Assembly: GCF_902459465.1 (NCBI RefSeq)
Contig: NC_047076.1
Location: 1 to 64,000, forward strand
DNA: 64,000 bases
DNA from: Asterias rubens
Lineage: Eukaryota > Echinodermata > Asteroidea > Forcipulatida > Asteriidae
Reading direction: 5' to 3'
A model generated the notes under the pieces. The model was not told where the DNA came from. It saw only the letters and a program-made list of their open reading frames with translations, and did not search any database. The translations under genes were made by a program, and so were the position numbers. Every line of letters begins with the position of its first letter. The stretch's first letter is position 1. Positions 60,401 to 64,000 of the stretch are shown one piece after another.

Positions 60401-63322
60401 GGTTGAGTATTTACCAATAGTAAAACTATGTTACTTCAGAGGGAGTCGTTTCTCACAATGTTTTATACTATCAACAGCTCTCCATTGATTGTTACAGGTA
60501 AGTTACAGGTTGAGTATTTACCAATAATGTCCAGTACCTTTAAATATCCAAGTAGCAATTGACCAAAAGGAAACACAATATGTAGAGTAACTGAACCTAC
60601 CTGCTCTTAAGTATGGCATCCTCCACTCGTAGCTTTGATCCAGTATTTACTGGGCCTGATGCTTGAGCTGATGCTTGACTCATCTCAGATAGAAAGTTCA
60701 AGATGAATTTTGTACTCTCTGTCTTACCTGCTCCACTCTCACCACTGAGGAGGAATATTAAGAAGATATTACTGTTAAAAACTCAAAAGGGTTGCTGAAA
60801 GGGTTTTTAAAACCTTTTGTAGAGCAAGATTTTGGCCATAAGATGAATCCCTACTCAATGTGAATGAAGATTATTGTGTAATGTAGAAGTATCAGCATCA
60901 TTAGTTGCCAAGTTTTTTAAGTGTGAAAATCACAGAGCAATATTTTCAAGAGAGTAAGGTTAATACATTGTACATGTACTGATCAAATAATTTTCATCCC
61001 CTGAGATCAAAGTTACTTTTGTGACATTGTTTTTCTCTTTTCTCAAAAACTACAGCACCTCAGCAGGTAATATTTTAAAGGAAAGCTTTCTACCATAATT
61101 ATCTTCAAATCGTGGAGGTTTACCTTAAATCTGTGGAAGAGTACCCAAACCCTTTAATATCCCATGTAAAAATTAGTAAGACCCTAATGTCAAAATGTTC
61201 AATGAAAAGGAAATATGTTGTATGTGTTATATCACTGATCATCTACAAAAAAATTAAGTTACACTGACCACTTTACAAACAATGTCCATAAATGTTACAG
61301 ACTCTGACAAAAAGAGACCCCAAACATAAAAACCACAACAAACATCTACATAATGAACATCTATGGCTCCTGACTTAAATAAACAAAAAGGGTGGGAAAA
61401 CCCAATTGTGGTTGCCATTGGGGAATTCAATTGAACATAATGCTTTACTCTGTTATTATTATTGCTCTTTCATTCCTTTCATAGTCACAATATTCCACAG
61501 GCAGTGTTTTCTAGACCCAGACATTTTAACAGCTGCATGTTTCTACAGGACTAGTCAACTGTCAGGCGCCTCAATCGATTACACACCCAATACACCCAAA
61601 CCAATTATAGCGATACAAACAAACTAATCATAGCTACTTGTTGGCAGCTACAATGTTGCCTTACACCAGCAGATTTCTGGGTCAGTGTAATAACTTCTTA
61701 GTCTCCTATACACAACTCTAAAAGAAACAGCATTTGTGGACAGTACACAACTTGCACTTCAATTCCAATCTGCTGTTTCATGTCACAGACATACATGGCA
61801 TAAATTGAGTTCAGGAAACAATTTCATCCAGCAATTTTTCATAGCAAAATATTTAGACAGGAAAGTTGTATGCACACTGAATGCTAATATTGAGTAGCAA
61901 ATGCTGATTTTTGAGTAGCAATTGAGATATTTAGTGGATCGTTTCGCCCTTCTATACAAGGGAAATTACTCATTAGAGTGTATGAATAAATTGTAGTACA
62001 CCTACATTGTGCATGTACAAACAAGATGTACTGCTGAAGCTGTATCGCCTTCTATTTGAGTCTATCAAAATGTATGGCATATGTTGGACTATTGATCTTG
62101 CTACTTACATAACATACTCCAAGATAATGGCAATACTTTAACATCCCAAGGTTGATGACCAGTATCTACATATATTAATCAATTTTAATTGTTCTTACCT
62201 AATTAAGACACACTGGTTATCATTGCGTTTCCACATGGAGTAATAACAATCATTAGCGATGGCATAGATGTGTGGCGGTAGTTCACCAATATGACGTTTG
62301 TTGTAAGCAAGCATCACATCTTTCTCATAGTTACTTGGGATACTCTTGTATGGATTGAGGGCGGCAAGGATTGAACCAATGTAAGTCTGAAGGAGAAAAC
62401 ACAACACTTTAAGATTACTTTGTTAATTAACAAATAAATTTCTACCTGATGCAAGAAGCTAAGAACGTGAGGAATGTTTTCACCTTTCATCAATCAGCAT
62501 ACCAAAAAACTTCTTCAACTGTGGTTTACAAATAAGAGTGACCATTTCCAGTGTACTTCAAAATCCCAATCTAGTGATGGTGTTTAATTATTTAATGATG
62601 TTTATGTGTTGTTGTTATTAGCCTAGTTGTGTTACAGCGCATGATTGTGTACCTTTAAAAGATCAAAACCAAAATATCTTCTCCTTTAATAGTTTATTTT
62701 TGATCAAGGGGAGAGGTTCTCTTCTTTCATTTGATTCCTTAAGGCCTCAATTTGTAAAATATCTTGACTGAAATGCGAGTGCCAGAGTCAATTCAACTCA
62801 CAGGCTTCATTTCCATATAGATCCTAGTTGATCAACTTGCAGAGGGCAATGGATACAAATGTAACCTTAGAACTTGACCACAACAAGCATTGTTAGGCCA
62901 TAGGAGAAAAATCTGTGTTGATCACCATTTTAAAAACACACAAAAGAAGGAGTGTGCTATTTTTCTGGCTTGAAAGCAAGTCTACGTTTCAATATTGTTT
63001 CACAGGAAAAGTTCTGATTACTAGTCTGATATATATCAATGAAACCACTGCTTTGTTTATTTCCAATTACATTATCTGTTTATATGTGAATATTTCAACA
63101 GACAAGGTCAATGTTTACTCTATTATTACAAAACTCACAAAGACAAACACTAGAGACTGAGAGGTAAAATTAGGGACTGTAGGAAGTCTTATAATATTAA
63201 CTTACATAAATCTGGTCATGTTTATAGCGTAACTTTAGATTCTCTAATATACTATCGTCTTTGAGATCTGTTAGTTTAGCCATATCCTCCAGGCCAACGG
63301 ATGGTGAATGGTGTATCGCCAT
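21505..63322 (-). CDS. MYO10: Unconventional myosin-X (MYO10), whole gene model
   Basis: Forty-five coding exons join without a phase break into 1,863 residues (exon coordinates are in the domain entries); two further in-frame exons can be added. Domain order is diagnostic of myosin-X: motor, three IQ motifs, charged helix, PH1 split around PH2, a third PH, MyTH4 and FERM. The known role is a barbed-end-directed motor that carries integrins and other cargo to filopodium tips, activated by PIP3 binding to PH2. Human MYO10 has 2,058 residues; the difference is an absent N-terminal SH3-like segment and a very short linker before the PH domains. The ATG at 63322 lies in an ACCATGG context with an in-frame TGA 12 nt upstream. 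Introns are rich in minisatellites, exon-edge duplications and one LINE. Stop TGA at 21505 after [10 protein letters not shown]. Confidence 0.97.
22341..22712. mobile_element. MITE, GGTACACGTTTGGTAAT subfamily
   Basis: Ends AAGGGAAGGTACACGTTTGG and CCAAACGTGTGCCTTCCCTT are inverted; the body is in inverted order relative to the 20754 copy. It lies in the MYO10 intron between exons 43 and 44. Confidence 0.85.
23278..23651. mobile_element. MITE, AAAGCCATTGGACCCTTTCGG family, nested in another MITE end
   Basis: Ends AAAGCCATTGGACCCTTTCG and CGAAAGGGTCCAATGGCTTT are perfect inverted repeats. TCTCGTTAACGAGA is an internal palindrome. The element sits directly beside ACACTATTGGTAAT-type ends on both sides (23225 and 23652). 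A second copy of this family is at 59373-59748. Confidence 0.88.
23652..24478. repeat. 55-bp tandem array made of a MITE terminus
   Basis: About 15 copies of a 55-bp unit: TTAAAGACACTGGACACTAT, TGGTAATTGTCAAAGACC and AGTCTTCTCACTTGGTG in order. The unit is the first 55 bp of the ACACTATTGGTAAT MITE, and the array runs into one complete MITE (to about 24811). Copies differ by G/T at GGACAC/GTACAC and two have AACAGTC instead of ACTTGGTG, which allows their amplification order to be traced. Confidence 0.93.
24428..24811. mobile_element. Full-length MITE at the end of the tandem array
   Basis: Left end GACACTGGACACGTTTGGTA, central palindrome TTTCACGACCTC/GAGGTCTCGAAATC, right end ACCAATAGTGTCCACTGCC. 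The array on its left consists of copies of its own left terminus. Confidence 0.85.
26030..26150 (-). repeat. Partial duplicate of the MYO10 exon 38 donor edge
   Basis: On the minus strand this repeats the last ~58 nt of exon 38 with its GTGAGT donor and about 40 nt of following intron (compare 26168-26280). One extra G shifts the frame and there is no acceptor, so it is probably not a functional exon. Confidence 0.85.
26530..26780 (-). repeat. Two partial duplicates of the MYO10 exon 38 acceptor edge
   Basis: Upstream of exon 38 in transcription order, its first ~95 nt with the TATCCTAG acceptor is repeated at about 26545-26640, and ~65 nt again at 26706-26775 without the acceptor. The period is about 163 bp and includes the intronic block GTTGAGACATAACGAAGATA. 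The copies end abruptly inside codons with no donor. Confidence 0.85.
26838..26950. mobile_element. Small foldback element
   Basis: CGAGGCCTGGTTCTTAAATA is matched in inverted form by ATTATCAAGAACCAGGCCTC, with further CCAGTG/CACTGG pairing outside. About 110 bp, non-coding, in a MYO10 intron. Confidence 0.75.
27950..28495. mobile_element. Nested foldback elements with a near-perfect 47-bp-arm hairpin
   Basis: At 27979-28090, GGTTAAAACTATGACTCCC through TTCTATTTTCCC pairs with GGGAAAATAGAA through GTTTTTAACC around a 14-nt loop. Outer arms AATATTGACTGCTT and AAGCAGTCAATATT enclose it. A second inverted pair, TTTATAACACCC (28121) and GGGTGTTATAAA (28481), brackets CpG-rich hairpins with two GTGTGCTAGTC...GACTAGCGCA units. 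No coding sequence. Confidence 0.8.
28495..28800. repeat. Tandem repeat, about three copies of 103-111 bp
   Basis: Copies share AGCTACTTCATGGCTTCTGA, GAAGGAGCTGTGTGATGTGA and AAGATGTTCTGGGGTATAGA. A further partial copy at 27890-27950 has the same GGTATAGAACACATGACTAC phrase, so the foldback element has inserted into this repeat. Confidence 0.8.
28878..31018 (-). CDS. MYO10: MYO10 exons 33-36: MyTH4 domain
   Basis: Exons 30889-31018, 30346-30446, 29679-29872 and 28878-28998 encode residues about 1300-1481. Recognisable pieces are [87 protein letters not shown] and [18 protein letters not shown]. MyTH4 packs against the FERM domain to form the cargo- and microtubule-binding tail. The donor edge of exon 35 (29679-29872) is followed by two tandem duplicates in the intron. 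Confidence 0.95.
29045..29446 (+). mobile_element. Degenerate SINE-like element with an ATT tail
   Basis: ATGTTTCTGATCAGCAGAAT matches the tRNA-derived head of the SINE at 30515-30800, and the right end GTACAGTGCCTTTCAGC followed by an ATT run is L2-like. The middle is unrecognisable. Its ATT tail abuts the exon 35 duplicates. Confidence 0.45.
29440..29678 (-). repeat. Two tandem duplicates of the MYO10 exon 35 donor edge
   Basis: The last ~80 nt of exon 35 ([16 protein letters not shown] to FHMK), its GTATGA donor and an ATT microsatellite recur twice at a period of 112-115 bp. The coding parts are almost identical to exon 35, so the event is recent. Length variation is confined to the ATT run. 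Confidence 0.92.
30262..30326. mobile_element. Fragment of a GGGCCCAATTTCATAGAGC element
   Basis: CTTATCAGCTCTATGAAATTGGGCCCA is a terminal fragment of a family also seen at 39908 and 44968. Only one end is present. Confidence 0.55.
30512..30805 (+). mobile_element. tRNA-derived SINE with an L2-like tail
   Basis: The head has an A-box-like GTGGCTTAGCTGTTAAG and a B box GGGTTCAAATCC about 50 nt apart, the internal RNA polymerase III promoter of tRNA-derived SINEs. The body reads TGTCCTTAAGCACGACACTT, and the tail GAGCGCTGTATAAGAAGC ends in an ATT run. Lies in a MYO10 intron on the opposite strand. Confidence 0.8.
31447..43006 (-). CDS. MYO10: MYO10 exons 24-32: PH domain cluster
   Basis: Exons 42919-43006, 42670-42746, 40821-40879, 40575-40685, 40364-40462, 38635-38784, 37956-38041, 37331-37591 and 31447-31604 encode residues about 937-1299. 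The first half of PH1 is [22 protein letters not shown]2 is inserted into PH1 and starts [20 protein letters not shown], whose basic loop is the PIP3-binding segment in the family. PH1 resumes around [20 protein letters not shown]. The third PH runs from [12 protein letters not shown] through [17 protein letters not shown] to [10 protein letters not shown] and [11 protein letters not shown]. The acidic lead-in [17 protein letters not shown] is all that remains of the PEST-rich linker. Donor G|GT phase 1 at 37331 lets two cassette exons enter before YWKFVV. Confidence 0.95.
32040..33418. repeat. 82-bp minisatellite in MYO10 intron (about 17 copies)
   Basis: Tandem units of 82 bp: CTTGGCCTGACAATCGTTGA, ACACTATACATGATTAACCA, ACAACCACTTCATCTACACT, CTGATGCAGTTTATTGAAAT, AA. 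A few units are shortened to CTGATGCATATAACTTGG (about 68 bp). Substitutions such as AATCG/AACCG and ACAACC/ACTACC are shared among neighbours, which shows unequal exchange. The unit is not similar to any exon. Confidence 0.95.
33420..34805. other. MYO10 intronic stretch without recognisable genes
   Basis: AT-rich sequence with several homopolymer runs; a moderately GC-rich block at about 34140-34530 (GGCTGACCATCCTTGATTC, GGCAGTCAGCCACACTAAC) looks like an old repeat. No exon with matching phase was found here. Confidence 0.5.
34806..34994 (-). CDS. MYO10: MYO10 cassette exon B, inserted in the third PH domain
   Basis: A GT-AG framed ORF with acceptor TTGCACAG and donor GAGG|GTATGT. It enters and leaves in phase 1, exactly fitting between exons ending 37331 and starting 31604, and adds 63 residues without a stop: [20 protein letters not shown] at the start and [19 protein letters not shown] at the end. 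Ser/Asn/Pro-rich with a basic end. It resembles cassette A in order (TTPN, SNS/SSN, VxTLxR, basic terminus). Whether it is constitutive, alternative or exclusive with A needs transcripts. Vertebrate MYO10 has no insert at this point. Confidence 0.7.
36093..36266 (-). CDS. MYO10: MYO10 cassette exon A, inserted in the third PH domain
   Basis: Acceptor CGTTATAAAG, donor AGGG|GTAAGA, phase 1 at both ends, 58 residues, no stop. It reads [20 protein letters not shown], then [20 protein letters not shown] and [15 protein letters not shown]. Low-complexity Ser/Asn/Thr with a polybasic end. It has the same phase, size class and ending as cassette B 1.1 kb downstream, so the two probably arose by exon duplication. 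The polybasic end could modulate phosphoinositide binding of the adjacent PH domain; that is inference. Confidence 0.68.
38298..38339. repeat. Perfect 20-bp-arm palindrome
   Basis: CATTCAAAATGCAAACTATT is followed after TT by its exact reverse complement. The 42-bp sequence can form a cruciform or RNA hairpin and lies in the intron between exons 29 and 30. Confidence 0.9.
38862..39900 (+). repeat. 61-bp tandem array carrying tRNA-type B boxes (about 17 copies)
   Basis: Units of 61 bp read AGTTCTTTCACCTCTGTGGA, CCCCGGTTCGATTCCCAGAC, CGGACCCTTGCTTGTGGATT, G. GGTTCGATTCC is the canonical B box of RNA polymerase III type 2 promoters and forms a T-arm-like hairpin. Several units (39265-39540) have single-base deletions. 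The long frames running through it (plus and minus) are repeat artefacts. It lies in a MYO10 intron, on the antisense strand. Confidence 0.93.
39905..40100. mobile_element. GGGCCCAATTTCATAGAGC-family element, internally duplicated
   Basis: Starts CTGGGCCCAATTTCATAGAG next to the 61-bp array. The block CAATTGTTATGCTAAGTAAA with CTGAATACCAGTCAAAACCA occurs twice, 65 bp apart. It is non-coding, and the family also occurs at 30262 and 44968. Confidence 0.6.
40100..40250 (-). pseudogene. L2/CR1-like LINE fragment (post-RT region)
   Basis: The minus strand reads [20 protein letters not shown], the conserved segment after the reverse transcriptase of L2/CR1 elements (LHWLPVxxRIxFKI in general form). 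About 50 codons remain and the frame then degrades. Confidence 0.65.
40953..42570 (+). repeat. 82-bp array with histone-3'-stem-loop-like hairpins (20 copies)
   Basis: Twenty hairpins, GGTTCTTTTTAGAACC (6-bp stem, TTTT loop; one copy has AGTTCT), spaced 82 bp. Each is followed by AACACTACTCAAAGGAGATT, preceded by CACGGTAAGAGTTGTCCATC. The geometry matches the metazoan histone mRNA stem-loop (GGYYYU-UHUH-ARRRCC), and the purine-rich CAAAGGAGA about 10 nt on resembles a U7-binding element. Each unit also contains a polypyrimidine acceptor TTCTTTTTAG and a strong donor CACG|GTAAGAG framing 51 nt. The array lies between MYO10 exons 25 and 26, antisense to it. Confidence 0.85.
43007..44169. other. 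MYO10 intronic stretch, only a 15-nt exon recognised
   Basis: Apart from the microexon at 43586-43600 nothing coding is visible. A human-type PEST exon would be expected near here, but no ORF of matching composition and phase was found. Confidence 0.4.
43586..49108 (-). CDS. MYO10: MYO10 exons 18-23: IQ3, charged single-alpha-helix/coiled-coil, linker
   Basis: Exons 48936-49108, 45353-45413, 45122-45262, 44592-44792, 44170-44214 and 43586-43600 encode residues about 725-936. The first begins [20 protein letters not shown] and includes the third IQ motif ([16 protein letters not shown]). About 150 residues rich in Glu, Arg, Lys and Gln follow (for example [20 protein letters not shown]), as in the lever-extending single alpha helix and antiparallel dimerisation coiled coil of myosin-X. 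It ends [11 protein letters not shown]. The 45-nt ([15 protein letters not shown]) and 15-nt (PPEQY) exons are my weakest calls; both have good splice signals and keep the frame. A 3.3-kb LINE sits in the intron between exons 18 and 19. Confidence 0.88.
44400..44420. repeat. Poly-G tract
   Basis: About ten consecutive G residues follow GAAGAGG. It lies in the MYO10 intron between exons 21 and 22, and similar poly-C runs occur at 11643, 21870 and 21914. Confidence 0.8.
44968..45106. mobile_element. GGGCCAAATTTCATAAAGC-family foldback element
   Basis: GGGCCAAATTTCATAAAGCT starts the element; CAGAAAAAAACTGCTTAGCA pairs imperfectly with TGCTAAGCAGTTTGCTTAGC. The element is non-coding and lies in the MYO10 intron between exons 20 and 21. 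Confidence 0.6.
46181..46582 (+). pseudogene. LINE ORF: 2A-like peptide plus PHD-like zinc finger
   Basis: The frame opens [26 protein letters not shown] fits the D-x-E-x-N-P-G-P consensus of 2A/2A-like peptides, which make the ribosome skip one peptide bond between G and P. A PHD-like finger follows: [19 protein letters not shown] and CCNCGLPNF. The first CxxC pair expected before KWGQKA reads RQICS, so one zinc ligand seems lost. The frame then crosses the endonuclease deletion and ends. Confidence 0.82.
46546..48837 (+). pseudogene. LINE reverse transcriptase, frameshifted
   Basis: Recognisable RT blocks in order: [74 protein letters not shown] and [10 protein letters not shown] +1 shift at about 47830 moves to the frame with [11 protein letters not shown] and the catalytic [10 protein letters not shown] second shift near 47990 leads to [49 protein letters not shown] and VQRRAARFV. 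With two frameshifts and no endonuclease it cannot be autonomous. Confidence 0.9.
49240..49435 (+). mobile_element. 3' end of an L2/CR1-like LINE
   Basis: CCAGCTTCAAAACCCATTTG codes the usual [10 protein letters not shown] end of these ORFs, followed by a short 3' UTR, GGCGCATTATAAATTGCC and an ATT run. It lies immediately beside the donor of MYO10 exon 17 (49436), so the LINE tail forms the start of that intron. Confidence 0.7.
49436..63322 (-). CDS. MYO10: MYO10 exons 1-17: motor domain and first IQ motifs
   Basis: Exons 63206-63322, 62199-62386, 60601-60744, 58913-59037, 58622-58635, 58288-58372, 57727-57830, 57211-57340, 56617-56735, 55921-56067, 54944-55111, 54290-54382, 53952-54103, 50446-50548, 50146-50226, 49598-49944 and 49436-49490. 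Motifs: [16 protein letters not shown]-loop [11 protein letters not shown] (residues 103-113); switch [11 protein letters not shown] (about 164-173); [16 protein letters not shown]; switch [10 protein letters not shown] (383-390); [29 protein letters not shown]; actin-binding [11 protein letters not shown]; and SH helix [20 protein letters not shown]. All nucleotide-binding residues look intact, so the motor should be active. IQ1 and IQ2 fall around [17 protein letters not shown] and [11 protein letters not shown]. Exon 5 has only 14 nt (LLEK plus the end of Tyr). Confidence 0.96.
50315..50400 (-). repeat. Partial tandem duplicate of the MYO10 exon 14 donor edge
   Basis: The last ~66 nt of exon 14 ([16 protein letters not shown]), its CAG|GTACAT donor and about 55 nt of intron are repeated once, 125 bp downstream in transcription order. 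The copy is nearly identical and keeps the frame, but its left edge (CCCCAACATTTTAAAG) is only a weak acceptor. Confidence 0.9.
50640..53951 (-). repeat. 82-bp array of the MYO10 exon 13 donor edge (40 extra copies)
   Basis: Reading on the minus strand, each 82-bp unit is the last 43 nt of exon 13 (ACACATTCAGAG to GAAAGCAG) plus 39 nt beginning GTACTATTGAG and ending CTAAAACCAG. The donor spacing between the true exon end (53951) and the last copy (50668) is 3,283 bp, or 40 units plus a 3-bp insertion near 52336. Thus 41 copies of the same 5' splice site lie in tandem in intron 13. Each 39-nt spacer starts GT and ends AG. Nearly all copies are identical, so the array is young or homogenised. 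Confidence 0.96.
55120..55560 (+). pseudogene. 5'-truncated L2/CR1-like LINE, ORF C-terminus and tail
   Basis: Frames read [40 protein letters not shown] and [18 protein letters not shown], the conserved C-terminal region of these retroposons, after a partial [15 protein letters not shown] start. It ends in an AATAATAATAAG-type tail. The element is antisense to MYO10 in the intron between exons 10 and 11. Confidence 0.8.
55690..55762 (+). mobile_element. tRNA-like sequence (SINE head or tRNA pseudogene)
   Basis: GGATAGCTCATTTGGTAGAG forms a perfect D arm (GCTC/GAGC) and A box; GGTTCAAACC is B-box-like. A seven-pair acceptor stem can be drawn with several G-U pairs, but the anticodon and T stems have mismatches, so it is probably not a working tRNA gene. 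Confidence 0.5.
56068..56616. other. MYO10 intron with no recognisable feature
   Basis: AT-rich sequence between exons 9 and 10 with a poly-A run at about 56200. I see no exon, transposon end or tandem repeat here. Confidence 0.5.
56736..57210. repeat. Degenerate repeats of an ACAGTTAGCACAA motif in MYO10 intron
   Basis: Phrases of the type AACGAATGACAGACCCAAAA followed by TTAGCACAAA and a TGCTTAG block recur about four to five times at 60-100 bp. The copies are strongly diverged, so this is an old tandem duplication. Confidence 0.5.
59373..59748. mobile_element. MITE, AAAGCCATTGGACACTTTCGG family
   Basis: Ends AAAGCCATTGGACACTTTCG and GAAAGTGTCCAATGGCTTTA are inverted, with the internal palindrome TTCTCGATAACGAGAA. 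Second copy of the family at 23278-23651, in opposite internal orientation. It lies between MYO10 exons 3 and 4. Confidence 0.87.
59746..60543. mobile_element. MITE with a 107-bp internal tandem expansion
   Basis: A MITE (left end AAAGGCACTTGACACATTTG, right end TACCAATAATGTCCAGTACC) in which a 107-bp segment near the right end is repeated five times between about 59990 and 60530. Each unit holds ACTTCAGAGGGAGTCGTTTC, CTATCAACAGCTCTCCATTG and the perfect donor consensus ACAG|GTAAGT. It abuts the preceding MITE. Confidence 0.85.
60745..62198. other. MYO10 intron between exons 2 and 3, nothing recognised
   Basis: Unique-looking AT-rich DNA; a few short ORFs (for example 61406-61627 plus) have no splice or homology support. 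Confidence 0.5.
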
Positions 63323-63435
63323 GGTTACTGATCAATTCACTCCTTCTCTTTGACAAGAAACCACAGAATGGATGGCTACTGTTCAATCAATCCACATGTG
63401 GATTGTCCAATGGTTAGTCTGTACGGTCAGAAAGC
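63206..63435 (-). promoter_or_regulatory. MYO10: MYO10 first visible exon: 5' UTR and start codon context
   Basis: A good acceptor (TTTGTTTTGCAG) ends at 63436, so an upstream exon lies outside the window or in its last 560 bp. Between it and the ATG at 63322 an in-frame TGA occurs 12 nt upstream, and ACCATGG matches the Kozak consensus. Alternatively the exon could be entered at ATTGATCAG (about 63328), which would read [17 protein letters not shown] and align with the human VTAMHPTNEEGVDDMA segment. The two options give a short motor without the SH3-like N-terminus or the usual full one. Confidence 0.6.
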
Positions 63436-63607
63436 CTGCAAAACAAATAAACTTACAGTTAATAATATACAGACTGTTAGTAGCAATACTAACCATTGTT
63501 TATAATGAAAAGACACTCATTTAACTCTGTAGAGTTTTCTACAACACTTTTATCAACAATAAGAGGAACCAACTGAAGTCAGGGATCTAACAAATATTTA
63601 TTTTGGT

Positions 63608-63790
63608 TATTACCCACTGAGATTGCCCGGTGGCTTGAGGCAGTTTTTCGGTGGTCTGGTTGTAGGTCACTGCTCTGGCAATAGCAAAGGTTGTGGGTTC
63701 AAATCCCACCTGAGTAATGCATGTGATTTTTTTTACAGAACTTGGGAAAGTACCAAGTATACAGTGCTAGCAAAGTTAACAACTGAAAGT
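63608..63790 (+). mobile_element. tRNA-derived SINE
   Basis: GTGGGTTCAAATCCCAC is a perfect five-pair T arm with B box; an A-box-like GGTCTGGTTGTAGG lies about 45 nt upstream. A body with GGGAAAGTACCAAGTATACA follows. It is upstream of the first visible MYO10 exon. Confidence 0.7.
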
Positions 63791-63849
63791 CAGTTGAAAA
63801 TGGCATGATATATGTATACACTGATTAAACAAGGAATTCAGTTGGACTG

Positions 63850-64000
63850 AACAAAATAATACAATTACTTTGTCATGTACAATTGTACACCCTTACTACA
63901 GATAGTGTTTTATTATACAAATGTACACCCTTACTACAGATAGCGTTTAATTATACAAATGTACACCCTTACTACAGATAGTGTTTAGTTATACAATTGT
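63850..64000. repeat. 38-39 bp minisatellite running off the window
   Basis: Units TGTACACCCTTACTACAGAT followed by AGTGTTTAGTTATACAAA, at least three and a half copies, continuing to the last base. The first copies differ by T/A and G/C changes. Confidence 0.9.

Overview
The window is the end of a metazoan chromosome: about 52 CCCTAA repeats open it at base 1, so the telomere is on the left. Interrupted genes with GT-AG introns, a TTAGGG-type telomere, many short foldback DNA transposons sharing ACACTATTGGTAAT ends, L2/CR1-like retroposon tails ending in ATT runs, and a CR1/L2-type LINE with a 2A-like peptide and PHD-like finger together suggest a deuterostome marine invertebrate, most likely an echinoderm (a sea star or relative). 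The species is inference.

Layout. 1-314 telomere; 315-4620 subtelomeric repeats without a gene; 4621-10486 (minus) HROB, the OB-fold partner of the MCM8-MCM9 recombination helicase, six coding exons, 799 aa; 10487-12821 divergent intergenic DNA with foldback elements; 12822-17686 (plus) a seven-exon RING-finger/coiled-coil protein, 583 aa, not assigned to a named family; 17690-18607 a dead RTE-like retroposon fragment; 21505-63322 (minus) unconventional myosin-X (MYO10), which fills two thirds of the window; 63206-63435 is its first exon seen here, with further 5' exons expected outside the window.

MYO10 was rebuilt exon by exon: 45 coding exons whose phases join without a break to 1,863 aa (motor, three IQ motifs, a charged single-alpha-helix/coiled-coil stretch, split PH1 around PH2, a third PH, MyTH4 and FERM). 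Two extra phase 1-1 exons (34806-34994 and 36093-36266) fit into the same codon of the third PH domain and would add 58 and 63 residues. The gene is a filopodial, phosphoinositide-regulated motor; HROB acts in DNA repair; the RING protein is presumably an E3 ligase. Nothing suggests that the three genes work in one pathway.

The most unusual feature is how MYO10 introns are built. Four exons (13, 14, 35, 38) have their donor edges, with the 5' splice site and adjacent intron, duplicated in tandem into the following intron; exon 13's edge is present 41 times in an 82-bp array. Two other, unrelated intronic arrays also have an 82-bp period. One of them carries about 20 copies of a histone-3'-stem-loop-like hairpin, and each unit can be read on the plus strand as a 51-nt segment framed by an acceptor-like and a donor-like site. 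A 61-bp array carries about 17 tRNA-type B-box motifs.
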